DNA from: Lachnospiraceae bacterium UBA1712
GTDB lineage: Bacteria > Bacillota > Clostridia > Lachnospirales > Lachnospiraceae
Length of the DNA: 64,000 nucleotides
NCBI GenBank assembly: GCA_002317175.1
Contig: DCJA01000001.1
Coordinates: forward strand, 102,091 to 166,090
Direction: 5' to 3'
The notes under the pieces were generated by a model. That model worked only from the letters and a program-made list of their open reading frames with translations. It was not told the origin of the DNA and did no database searches. This document shows, piece by piece, positions 26,001 through 34,300 of the stretch (positions are counted from its first letter, which is position 1; each line of letters opens with the position of its first letter). The translations under genes were made by a program, and so were the position numbers.

Positions 26001-26510
26001 ACCAATCTGCAGTGTTACTGTTGGGGAAATGAGCATATAATCATCATCTGAAATCTTCCAGATATATTCAGAAAGAGTCAGAGCCTCTCCTTTGGTAGAA
26101 AGCTCATATGAATTACCATTTTTAACTAGAATTGTATTCTTTGTAAGGCTGTAATATGCATAGTTAGACTGATCAAGATTTGAAACGTCCAAAAGGACTC
26201 CCTTGGTGAAGGAACCAAGCGAACCATCAGAGTAATGTATGAAATGCTCTTTTGATATATTGGCTTCGTTGCCATTATGATCTGAAAAAAGAATCTGTGT
26301 TCCGTATTTTTCCTTATACTTATCTCCCTGAGAAAAGTAATACTGCTGGTCTACATTGTTAGATACCATTTCTTCCTTTGCAGTATCAAGAATATATCCA
26401 TCCGCAACAAATTCTTTATTGCTTTTCATGTAATTACGCACACTAAACGTGCCTAAAATTGCTGCAAGCACTGCTACCGCTGCAACAATAATCGTAATTC
26501 CTTTTTTCAT
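20079..26510 (-). CDS. Large surface protein with collagen-like segment, 2143 aa
   Basis: First gene of the surface ATPase operon. An N-terminal membrane anchor (about 5-22) is followed by a membrane-proximal beta-rich domain (about 35-235) with the segment DYMLISPTVTLQIGD near 153-168 and SKLITASGKEL near 215, both shared in pattern with partner proteins. A collagen-like Gly-X-Y stretch of about 25 triplets follows (about 256-334; many GTN, GKD, GEE, GSQ). The rest (about 345-2143) is a long array of divergent Ig/Fn3-like beta domains. There is no LPXTG and no second membrane helix, so the C-terminus should be free. Bacterial collagen-like segments form triple helices, so the protein may be trimeric. 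GGGAGGAAT precedes the ATG. Confidence 0.9.
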   Translation of the reverse strand: MKKGITIIVAAVAVLAAILGTFSVRNYMKSNKEFVADGYILDTAKEEMVSNNVDQQYYFSQGDKYKEKYGTQILFSDHNGNEANISKEHFIHYSDGSLGSFTKGVLLDVSNLDQSNYAYYSLTKNTILVKNGNSYELSTKGEALTLSEYIWKISDDDYMLISPTVTLQIGDQMVDFPDYAQISYVDNGIVRISHVNGTYQTISAESKLITASGKELNLVGKSFTAGDGSAISLNDLALNDDNYIKVDENTEESVHIPTFNVINGKDGANGTNGTNGTEGKDGKDGEEGSLGQDGAEGSQGQEGMLGEVGSDGIEGEAGALGFDGLDGDDGEDASNANKGSDLAAVSLNIRPVVSMINDSTDTAAGKDYDVNSGNATMTLKLEDPNETASLTTGSTRVYLYDKETMAMVYSENKAAEYGAALESSPSGASLKFTGLDPDKEYVMVVKGGYSVADNYTLTDATFFSKTFKTDALGIEVSPMEVTSDKISFDVKATDSRITEYTVNVYDLDGNDGTKREIAKYTIKSPDNSSGVPGFRVSLDGKTASLDVDTSPAALVSPTEHIVDNGNNPFRENGIESDHKYYVEVDNVLVENQLVKSGDTVVEMHTLKKQPYDKASAAADPDAALVYVPSIQAKLEVNEKNRTMSLSLNELRDVDYGITGYRYELYKKDSDNGDAIAGNNFSGLTPTYVKETTEPITSVFTIPDGDGSEYVGRVVVLFNDNIKDMELCSMGSVPKNLSSTSSNLMVEIIVTNPDLNANPSQTAHHDVITGVIRVTDPGNVKMLKFDAEHPIKLYATTEYNDLEMLSFVPGDIDTTQVPYEIPFSYEGLRKVSVHSLTAYGSIDTDGDGIYTDVEKNTYLTGNRIKTVDTTPLSLVGTKLSAEDAAFAIKVSLMAYTDGDGGDVDDAVSLSYSNYEAKVMDSVSFSLWQVTTTDDGQTVEKEIGLSKATINNKSTASDKKKNSTIQNAYLDRQELVNDSKIKQATYIPEGQATEEVIGGWDLAAADAKAENTYILKPSDFSLNNNDTNLYSGGYFKIVVEDAQDYTTFNSIPFKEGENYYAFDIASRHVQSPTPYKQVTAFTIDNAAAIEGGKQDFADDETVVGFRFRAEYPYTDINTITYHIYELDDTKAGTTQSYKTTDIYPADIAAGKAKEVLTGTKIESNDKHSSKLVYLYFNGYDANDGKVAWTIPGTNTAADVSTVIKRGKRYFITYEVTDIEGHNDMDCHLRSSKYPDCAYEDPADVPFYRSEIIELEKQPPSIERYQVNNASGTAVWAYRFIDPDNAIIKNDDGSIAIKYWTYSSYSNYTKGTIYKNNLYVNAGTSQTWNNVSFNTLGNNYYYVTQIAYKLKETGDIKYHTSIPVKHMNPSTGDPSGISAQGTIASESELAENKVTIGDTTYQKAVINEGGFRYKLTIRGGNELTRYAALQVTVTQCDSTGTAIAGAKSVVYDPVLITNINTTKKSSSDSTLEYYAEAYLDSKPLEDLIINTPGQASYGAVSVKAYFNNKKQGFGTVVDGYASDSTLSYVSNKKLTEYTTTLDGEKLYAINAIDNVAYTNKYKSYRFYDNAKSLINSYSDASNNFVANSLFIPGLGDDSANGLSGFKVLSSGNNASTVAMTQRGLLNSLSVAALSADSQYTISGLKLDKNGVFDSKTNSYLNVEGLQLTKNKLSFNDADKSWIITLNDLMPAVDQIGNTSIGARSASLKMEVVGDTSQINGKIYARLQDENGNNLKVIQESITDENGQLKYYYKLVSGDADYSKANFADNAIPIETTGGQNTITLNIRGLALNTTYKVVYYAYDKNDNIVDLYSIDGGKTGHQYTFKTLSNVTIEVANPDLIINSYADKYMYVRYAVPGDEGSGIDIYYKVDDGPATLAQPLGESYKYYSQDLSKNKPINISANPGAWPYDTSRTITVYAVEKDAGPNAEPLGSKTINYRINEELPNFIATPYQDAKNKLVGIDVTTIDQYREIIDDKFDVYLYQNDVIIASKTNLSSLDINQKVMFELSEVSGKYRADIVAKYNKSNTSNDTDTMTVSTVIEFSEIPSCAGISASATKGQNKVNLTFNGVQNFDDVASIFVTIYKSTDYSNIKSTKITDFTVTNGSIEVPITMSSNFSEGEYSISVQYRDENGTALGNQTGSFKVS

Positions 26511-26622
26511 ATCATTCCTCCCAAATCTCAGCTAAACATACATAGCCTAGAATATTTTACTACCTCTAAAATCTTATTACAACAAAATATGCTATTTTAA
26601 CTGTATTTTTAACAATATAAAG

Positions 26623-26636
26623 CACAATATGTTGTG
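26623..26636. promoter_or_regulatory. Near-perfect palindrome in the leader of the surface ATPase operon
   Basis: The sequence CACAATATGTTGTG is an inverted repeat (CACAA-TATG-TTGTG), just downstream of the predicted start site of the operon promoter. Its place fits a repressor site. The regulator is unknown. Confidence 0.35.
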
Positions 26637-26646
26637 TTTTGTCGAC

Positions 26647-26676
26647 ATAACAAGGCAATGTATGCTTTTATGTCAA
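26647..26676 (-). promoter_or_regulatory. Predicted sigma-A promoter of the surface ATPase operon
   Basis: On the minus strand a perfect -35 TTGACA (26671-26676) is followed after 18 nt by TGTTAT (26647-26652) as a -10. This would start transcription near 26640 and give a leader of about 130 nt before the 2143-aa gene. The 26511-26841 gap of 331 nt otherwise holds only the palindrome at 26623-26636, a TGTCGACA palindrome at 26640-26647, and the terminator at 26751-26793; I see no riboswitch pattern. Confidence 0.5.
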
Positions 26677-26750
26677 CTCAAATACGAACATAAATAATTA
26701 AACAAATTCCAAAGAAAACTAACAAACATTCTTTCATCATTTTAAACAAA

Positions 26751-26793
26751 TATAACTCCAGCCTGCTCAACATTGAGCATATCTGGAGTTATA
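26751..26793 (-). terminator. Rho-independent terminator after the hybrid kinase gene
   Basis: An 11-bp perfect outer stem (TATAACTCCAG / CTGGAGTTATA) encloses a smaller GCTCA/TGAGC stem, followed on the minus strand by a T-rich stretch. It ends transcription from the kinase gene before the surface ATPase operon promoter. Confidence 0.75.
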
Positions 26794-26841
26794 ATAGCAA
26801 ATCATATGTAACAGATCTTGTATCAAATCATGTATTGTTGA

Positions 26842-29340
26842 TTATCTGTATTCAGCTAACAGCTGAAGCAGTTTGTCTATATCAAGCGGCTTAGCCATAT
26901 GTTCATTCATACCTGCTTTCTTAGCATTAATTACATCCTCCGCAAATGCATTGGCCGTCATGGCAATAACAGGAATTGTATCTGAATCCTTTTTATTAGA
27001 CTTTCTAATAGTTTTGGTTGCTTCATAACCATTCATAACAGGCATCAGTACATCCATAAGAATTGCATCAAACGAACCCGCTCTGTGCTTTTCATATATA
27101 TCACATGCAATCTGACCATTTTCTGCGGTAGTCACAATGGCACCAGCATCTTCAAGAATATACTTAGCTATTTCGCGATTAAGTTCATTATCCTCTACTA
27201 AAAGAATTCGCATTCCTTTGATATTCTTCTTAGAACCAGAAAGTTCCTGGAGTTTGTCCGCATTGTGATTAATTTCAAATGGTAACGTAATATATACCTT
27301 TGTACCAACATCAGGTTCACTTTCTATTTCGATAGTACCCTTCATCTTGTCTACAAGCTTCTTAACGATAGCCATGCCCATACCAGATCCCTGATACCTG
27401 CTTCTGGCGTCATCCTTTTCCTGAATATATGGCTCAAAAATGTGCTTAACAAATTCTTCGCTCATACCAATACCGGTATCGCTGATAATAAAGCGGTATG
27501 TTACATGATCTTCATCCTGATCAACAATATAAGATCTGCAGCTCAACTCTCCGCCTGGCTTATTATACTTAACTCCATTATTTAATACGTTAATAAGAAG
27601 CCTTCTAAGATGCATAGAACTTCCATATACATGTGGTATAGTCAGATTTGCACCATTATCATGCTTCAGAACAACAGCATTTTCTGTAGCACGAATATTA
27701 CAAATAGTTATAGCTTCCTCACATACCTTAAAAATATTAACTGGTTCATAGAGAAGTTCCACAGTATCAGTCTCAAGCTTACTCATATCCAGAACATCAT
27801 TAATGAGTGATAAGAGATATTCTGCAGCAATTCTGGCCTTTCTGCGATTAATTGAAGTGAACTCAACATCATCACAATGTTTTTCGTTAATTTCCAAGAT
27901 TCCAATTATTCCATTAAGTGGAGTTCTGATATCATGTGACATTCTTGAAAGGAATTCAGATTTTGCTTTATTAGCAGTTTTAGCCTGCTCAAGAGCATCT
28001 GCAAGTTCTTTCTCATGTTCACGTTCTTTTCTTACAACCTCATCAACATCGGACAAAGCAAATAAAAGACTGATTACCTTTCCATTTTCCTCTCTCGAAA
28101 CCACAACCCAGCTGGCGCGACACCACTTTCCTTTGGAATCCTCATAATCCACGGATATACTCTGACTGTATTTAAGCTTGTTTTCCAGTTCGATAATATC
28201 CAAAAAATCTCTCATCTTATCAGCGCTTGATGGACTTACAGCATTTGAAATAAAAGTTTCAATTGCATCATTAAGATTCATCTCTTCAAGGAAAACAGAT
28301 CCACTCATCTCAGGCTTAACTAACTCCCTGAACTGTGCATTACGCAAATCAAGATAATATTCCGCAAAATACATTCTACTTAACGCACTTGTAATCCTGG
28401 TCTGTTCTCTATAACGTTTATTAGCTTTATTAATACTATTGGCATACAAGCCAACAATTACTAAAATAATGGCGAAAAACGTTCCAACAATAATAAATAT
28501 TACAACTGCATTATCAATAACAAACTCAGAAAAAGTATAAGTTCTTCCGGCCTCAATATACCTAAATATAGCTCCAGTAAAAACCGCTTTATTGCTGCCA
28601 TCTATAGCCTTGTTAAGAATAGACAGTAGAATATCATCGTCAAGATTAACACCAATACTATAAATCATACTGGTTCCAAATGGCATCATATTTATATTTC
28701 TGTACTTAGAGTAGTTAGTCAATGCTCTTAGTCTGTATGAAGCCATAACAGTACAACTGGCTTTCTTATCAAGCAATGCATCCAGACATTCTTCTGAACT
28801 TCCCACATTATAAATAACGCTATCAGGGTAATCCTGCGTAATTTTGTCTACTGGTCTCGAATTAAGAGCTATGACATTATATATATCATCCGTATAGTTG
28901 CCAACATATGCGACATACATAGGCACTTCAACTATTTCTTTAGTTCCAGCGATTCCTATCTTGGTAAGATATTTTTCTTCACCAATAACTGGAAATGTAG
29001 CATCAACATCACCAGCAATTAATCCTTCGCTCATCTCAGCAAAACCACGATATGCTACATACTCAATTTGAATATCTTTATATCCTAGTTTGCTAAAGAG
29101 AACATCGAATAAGTCTGTGATAACTCCATTAACATTGCCATATTCATCCTTTTCGCAAAATGGCATATAGTCCTGTACATATCCAACCCTGATTTTACCG
29201 CACTCATTAAGCCATGCTGTCTCTTCTTCGCTCAGCTCCACCTCTGACTTTGCGGCAAAGCTGTTAATAGGAAAATAGAGCATAGAAAAACAGGCTATCA
29301 GAACCAATATAAACTTTTTAAATGAACTCTTTTCCCTCAT
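26842..29340 (-). CDS. Hybrid histidine kinase with SBP_bac_3-type sensor
   Basis: An 832-aa membrane kinase. A signal segment (about 8-28) is followed by an extracellular domain (about 35-260) of the family 3 solute-binding type (pattern GKIRVGYVQDYMPFCEKDE...GxxxDLF), then a membrane helix (about 277-297), a PAS-like region, a coiled coil, a HisKA domain with SHDIRTPLNG (His near 465), HATPase motifs NxxKYN, DTGIGM and GSGMGMAIV, and a receiver domain with the phospho-Asp in LMDVLMP (near 762). No HPt domain is present, so an external HPt such as the one at 36586-36933 could complete a relay (inference). The ATG at 29340 is chosen because it has GGAGATAAT upstream and a signal peptide right after it; the open frame upstream is only repeat sequence. 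Confidence 0.9.
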   Translation of the reverse strand: MREKSSFKKFILVLIACFSMLYFPINSFAAKSEVELSEEETAWLNECGKIRVGYVQDYMPFCEKDEYGNVNGVITDLFDVLFSKLGYKDIQIEYVAYRGFAEMSEGLIAGDVDATFPVIGEEKYLTKIGIAGTKEIVEVPMYVAYVGNYTDDIYNVIALNSRPVDKITQDYPDSVIYNVGSSEECLDALLDKKASCTVMASYRLRALTNYSKYRNINMMPFGTSMIYSIGVNLDDDILLSILNKAIDGSNKAVFTGAIFRYIEAGRTYTFSEFVIDNAVVIFIIVGTFFAIILVIVGLYANSINKANKRYREQTRITSALSRMYFAEYYLDLRNAQFRELVKPEMSGSVFLEEMNLNDAIETFISNAVSPSSADKMRDFLDIIELENKLKYSQSISVDYEDSKGKWCRASWVVVSREENGKVISLLFALSDVDEVVRKEREHEKELADALEQAKTANKAKSEFLSRMSHDIRTPLNGIIGILEINEKHCDDVEFTSINRRKARIAAEYLLSLINDVLDMSKLETDTVELLYEPVNIFKVCEEAITICNIRATENAVVLKHDNGANLTIPHVYGSSMHLRRLLINVLNNGVKYNKPGGELSCRSYIVDQDEDHVTYRFIISDTGIGMSEEFVKHIFEPYIQEKDDARSRYQGSGMGMAIVKKLVDKMKGTIEIESEPDVGTKVYITLPFEINHNADKLQELSGSKKNIKGMRILLVEDNELNREIAKYILEDAGAIVTTAENGQIACDIYEKHRAGSFDAILMDVLMPVMNGYEATKTIRKSNKKDSDTIPVIAMTANAFAEDVINAKKAGMNEHMAKPLDIDKLLQLLAEYR

Positions 29341-29363
29341 ATTATCTCCAATTATTATCCAAT

Positions 29364-29471
29364 TCACATATCTACTCGCCATCACATAGCTACTTATCTT
29401 CACATAGCTACTTGCCATCACACAGCTACTTATCTTCACATAGCTACTTATCTTCACATAGCTATCTATAA
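29364..29471. repeat. Six tandem 18-bp repeats
   Basis: Six head-to-tail copies of an 18-bp unit (typical plus-strand copy TCACATAGCTACTTATCT) with a few changes, filling the gap between the oxidoreductase stop and the kinase ribosome site. The unit is a multiple of three, so the frame stays open. The copies touch without spacers, so this is a minisatellite and not a CRISPR. Copy number changes here would alter the kinase leader length. Confidence 0.95.
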
Positions 29472-30833
29472 TTACATTGCAATCTGTCTTGCAACATGAA
29501 CACCACTGGCTGAAGCATGTGACAACGAGTGAGTAATTCCACTTCCGTCTCCGATCACATATAAGCCTTCATGACGAGTCATAAGATTCTCGTCAACTTC
29601 TACCTCCATGTTGTAGAACTTAACCTCTACACCATAAAGAAGAGTATCGTCATTGGCTGTACCCGGAGCAACTTTATCAAGCGCATATATCATCTCAATA
29701 ATGCCGTCAAGAATACGCTTAGGAAGCACAAGGCTCAAATCTCCTGCTGCAGCATTAAGTGTAGGTACAGTAAACGATTCCCTGATACGCTTTTCTGTAC
29801 TTCTGTGACCACGAACAAGATCACCAAATCGCTGTACGATAACTCCACCGCCAAGCATATTACTAAGCTTTGCAATACTCTCACCATACCCATTGGAATC
29901 CTTAAACGGCTCCGAAAAATGCTTAGCAACCAATAATGCAAAATTAGTATTATTTGTCTGCTTTGCAGGATCTTCATAGCTGTGTCCATTAACAGTCACA
30001 ATACCATTGGTATTCTCGTTAACAACGGCTCCCTTAGGATTCATACAGAAGGTACGTACAAGATCCTCATATTTAGAGGTACGATATACAATCTTGCTTT
30101 CATATAACTCATCAGTAAGATGTGAGAAAATCTCTGCTGGCAATTCAACACGAACACCAATATCAACACGGTTGGATTTGGTTGTAATCTCAAGTTCTTT
30201 ACACACCTTCTCCATCCATTTGCTACCACTTCGACCTGCTGAAATTACGCATTTGCTACCTTCATATATAGCTTCTCCACAGTAGATTCTGTAGCCATCA
30301 TCAAGCTTTTCAACTCTGTCAACCATGCAGTCAAAATGAAATTCAACACTATCCTTTAGATGGTCATAAAGATGTTCAAGCACAATATAATTAATGTCAG
30401 TACCCAGATGTCGCACAGAAGCATCCAGAAGATGCAAGCCATTTTGCATACAGGTCTTCTTAATACTGGTACCTGTTGTTGAATACAGCTTTGTACCCTC
30501 ACCACCGTACTTCAGATTGATCTTATCAACATATTCCATCAGTTCAAGTGCGGCTTTTTTGCCAATATATTCGTACAAGGTACCGCCAAAATCATTGGTA
30601 ATATTGTATTTACCATCGGAAAATGCACCGGCTCCACCAAAACCACTCATAATCGAACAGCTTTTACAGTGAACACAGCTCTTTACCTTATCTCCGTCGA
30701 TTGGGCACTTACGATTCTTAAGTTCATGTCCCATCTCGAATACGGCTATCTTCAGTTTCGGATTCTTCTCCATAAGTTCATATGCAGTAAAAATACCACC
30801 AGGACCCGCACCAACTATTAACACATCATACAT
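29472..30833 (-). CDS. FAD-dependent oxidoreductase (COG2509-like)
   Basis: A 453-aa flavoprotein. The N-terminus MYDVLIVGAGPGGIFTAYEL is a classic FAD-binding Rossmann motif, and the C-terminal VIGDGSGITHSLSHASASG is the second FAD contact. Between about 58 and 75 lies a cysteine cluster (CPIDGDKVKSCVHCKSC). This combination is typical of uncharacterised FAD-dependent dehydrogenases grouped as COG2509. The substrate is unknown. The ATG at 30833, preceded by GGAGGGA, is preferred to an upstream in-frame start at 30956 because the FAD motif starts immediately. It lies 31 nt after the PAS gene and is probably co-transcribed. Confidence 0.85.
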   Translation of the reverse strand: MYDVLIVGAGPGGIFTAYELMEKNPKLKIAVFEMGHELKNRKCPIDGDKVKSCVHCKSCSIMSGFGGAGAFSDGKYNITNDFGGTLYEYIGKKAALELMEYVDKINLKYGGEGTKLYSTTGTSIKKTCMQNGLHLLDASVRHLGTDINYIVLEHLYDHLKDSVEFHFDCMVDRVEKLDDGYRIYCGEAIYEGSKCVISAGRSGSKWMEKVCKELEITTKSNRVDIGVRVELPAEIFSHLTDELYESKIVYRTSKYEDLVRTFCMNPKGAVVNENTNGIVTVNGHSYEDPAKQTNNTNFALLVAKHFSEPFKDSNGYGESIAKLSNMLGGGVIVQRFGDLVRGHRSTEKRIRESFTVPTLNAAAGDLSLVLPKRILDGIIEMIYALDKVAPGTANDDTLLYGVEVKFYNMEVEVDENLMTRHEGLYVIGDGSGITHSLSHASASGVHVARQIAM

Positions 30834-30864
30834 ATCTGTAATCCCTCCAAACACTTTAACCCTA

Positions 30865-31245
30865 TTATAAAGAATGCGAAAAATCATATACAGAAGCAGT
30901 TTCCTTATTCCTGTATTCATGTTTTTCATAGTAGCCAATGAGTGTCCCGTCATCATCTCTTAAGGCTACCATATATACATCCTTGTTATCCTTAGCATTG
31001 AAAAAAGTATATATCATATTATTCTGCTTGCTTTCTCCAAACCAGGCTACAACCTTCTTAATGACTTCAACAGAATTCTCATTATGACAATCCAAAAGGC
31101 TGCGTCCAATAAGCTTCGCTCCTCCTCGTTTGCCATAATTATCTATAGCAGCAGGATTCATATACACAATTATATGCTCCAAATCACACAACACTACCGA
31201 TGCCCGATCCTGTTCAAGCACACTTTTAAACATTTTATTAAGCAT
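30865..31245 (-). CDS. Stand-alone PAS-domain protein
   Basis: A 126-aa protein made of a single PAS-type domain. The pattern VVLCDLEHIIVYMNPAAIDN, then GRSLLDCH, then YMVALRDDDGTLIGYYE covers the normal PAS strand-helix-strand order, and the end IGYYEKHEYR is typical of short bacterial PAS proteins. It has no output domain, so it may sense a ligand or redox state and act on a partner, possibly the adjacent oxidoreductase (inference from neighbourhood). It is preceded by lacZ (63 nt). Confidence 0.75.
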   Translation of the reverse strand: MLNKMFKSVLEQDRASVVLCDLEHIIVYMNPAAIDNYGKRGGAKLIGRSLLDCHNENSVEVIKKVVAWFGESKQNNMIYTFFNAKDNKDVYMVALRDDDGTLIGYYEKHEYRNKETASVYDFSHSL

Positions 31246-31308
31246 CTTATTAACTCCAAAATATTTTTATCAAACAATATTATATCATCAAACTAACAGA
31301 TGTTTTTC

Positions 31309-34300
31309 TCATTCTGTCACCTTATTAAACTTTATATTGAAATCAGCCTTAATCTTAGGTAGATCGATTCTATACTTCTTTGCAAGCTGTGGTCCACAGG
31401 CAGCTGAACCCACTCCTGCCATCTTAGAGTCTACACAGATAATATTATAAGGACTTTCTAAAAGTTCATAGTTGTGTTGCTTCTTTGCCAGTTCTTCCTG
31501 CGAATACCTGGAAGCGTTAAATGAGAATCGATCCGAATTGCTAAACTCAACTACAATATCTCCATCTGATACACTCATACGGCTACAGCCATAATGAGAC
31601 GAATTCTCCTGTGGTCTTATGTAGTCCTCATGCATACGACTAACCTTGTCTTCAAAATTGCCAATATAGCTGGCCTGATGCTTGTCAATATAGCTTTCAT
31701 ATGGGCCATAGCCATAATATGAAACATCCTCAAAATCTTTGGACAAAAACAATCTGATACCAAATCTTGGAAGCAGATTAATCTTTTCGCTTATATCAGC
31801 TTCACAAATTATATTGATGCCTGTTGAATCCAGTTCATATCTAACATTCATTCTGGCTATCGGCTGATGAATGCTCCATCCAAGAGACTGCTTCTGCAGA
31901 ACAACAAGCTTTCCAGCTTCTTTAACAAGCTGCACATCATATCCCTTTACTATGTAATCATTAAGATGAGCCCTATACCAGTCTTCACGCATAGTATCGT
32001 TGTCAACCGGTGCTCTGAAAAGGTTAAATTCAAGCGGTTTCTGAAGAATCTCGCGACCAGATACTCGTATTGAATCAAATGAGCATATTCTCTTATTGTA
32101 ATGATATTCGATATTGCCACACTTAACAGTGATTGCAAGGTTATCATCTGAAGAAATGACTTCTGGACAAGGGTAATCAGCCAAAGCCTGTCCACTTACA
32201 GCAGCCACATCATCATTAAGCCTCAACTGATCAAAGCAGACCTCATAGCCCTTGACGCAATAAGCCAAATCTCTCTTTGTTTTGAATATAAATCTGATGT
32301 ATGCATCAATATTATTATATTTTTCCAGTCCATCAATAGTTATAACAGTTGTAGCCAATGGTGCTGCGCTGAACACAAAGTTCTTACCACCGATTACCGC
32401 ATTATCCTCCAGTTCAATATCTGTTGCTAATGCTTTATCAAAGCTTATCTCATAATAGCCTTCCAGAATATCTCCTGCATCTATATGACTAAGATAGTTG
32501 CTGATAACAAACTCCCCCAGTTTTTGTCCCTTAGTTACTCTTACTGGTCTGTATACCTGTTTTAATTCCAAAAGACCAGTATGTGGTGTTCTGTCAGGAT
32601 AAGTAAGAGCATCCATACAGAAATTATTATCATGATGCCTCTCTCCTGAATCACCGCCATAACCGTATTTGATTCTGCCATCATCAGTCCTTCCAAGAAT
32701 TACAGCATGATCGCTCCATTCCCACACAAGACCACCACAGAATCGTTCGCTGGAATAAAAAACATTACGATAATCTTCCAAATCTCCAGGACCATTGCCC
32801 ATGGCATGACAATACTCGCAGAGAATAAATGGTCGTTTCTCATCTTCTTTTTCCAAAAACTTTAGCATATCCTCTGGTGAAGTATACATCTCAGATACCA
32901 GATCCATTACTTCATATGTTGTATCTTCCAGCTTATGTGTACTCTCATAATGCAAAAGTCTGCTGTCATCCAGCGACTTAACCAGTTCACCAGCTGCGCA
33001 AATGTTAGTACCGTAACCACTTTCATTACCCAGAGACCAGAACACTACAGAAGGTCTGTTAATATCCCTCTTTACCAATGCGTCCGCCCTGTCCAGAATA
33101 GCAGTCTTAAACATTTCATCAGAAGCCAGTAAGGCAATCCCACCATAACCACCTTCCTTGCTCCATTTAAAATCCTGATATACTTCTACACAGCCATGCG
33201 CCTCCATATCAGCCTCATCTATAACATAGAGTCCATATCTGTCACATAACTGGTAAAAGACAGGCGAATTAGGATAATGAGAAGTCCTTACAGCATTAAC
33301 GTTATGCTGTTTCATAAGTCTGATATCATTTTCCATCTGCTCAGATGTGCAGTAATATCCTGTATCCGGATAGGAATCATGGCGGTTAACGCCCTTAAAC
33401 TTAATAGGAACACCATTAAGCTTAACCACACCATCAATAATGGCTATTTCTCTAAATCCAACATATTCACCAATGACTTCATCAGCAGTCTCAATTACAA
33501 GCTTGTATAAAAATGGTTTTTCAGCAGACCAGAGAATTGGATTATCAACATCAATAACAATGCTAGCAGAATCTTCTATCTGACATTTACTAATAACCAC
33601 ACTGTCTTCTTTAATAAGGCTGAGCTTAGCATCGCAGCCCTCAATCGTAATATGCAGCTGTGCCGACTTCTTATCTTTTGCTAAAACAGTCTTAATAATA
33701 TAATTCTCAAGATGCTTTGGCGCTCTATTTAACACATAAACATCCCTGAAAATGCCAGAAAGTCTGAACTTGTCCTGATCCTCCAGGTAAGTTCCATCAC
33801 ACCACTTTAATACAACTACAGTTATTTGATTGGAACCTTCCTTAAGATATTCAGTAATATCAAATTCAGAACTACTATGACTTACCTGTGAATAACCAAC
33901 AAAAGTATTATTCACATAAAGATAAAAGCAGCTGTCAACTCCTTCAAATACCAGTATTCTTTCATTTCCATCTGATTTATACAGATATTCTCTGCTATAT
34001 ACTCCGCAGGGATTCTCATCAGGTACATAAGGAGGGTCAAATACAATAGGATATGCAACATTGGTATATTGTGGAATATCATAGCCATGCATCTGCCAGT
34101 TTGATGGCACTGAAATTGTATTTTCAAACTCCATACCAACAAAATCGTCGTCAAGATCAATCACACTGTCATAATATCTGAACTGCCAACTGCCATTTAA
34201 TAATTCAAATCGTTTTGACTCATAACGTGATCCAAAAGGATTCTGTCCTGGCGCAAAGGGAATAAAATAATTATGCCTTTTTAATGTGTTAATATGCAGA

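Noticed and set aside
26511..26750. c-di-GMP riboswitch controlling the surface operon
   Set aside because: None of the conserved GEMM-type segments can be found in the leader.
29364..29471. Possible CRISPR array
   Set aside because: The 18-bp units abut without spacers and no cas gene is near.
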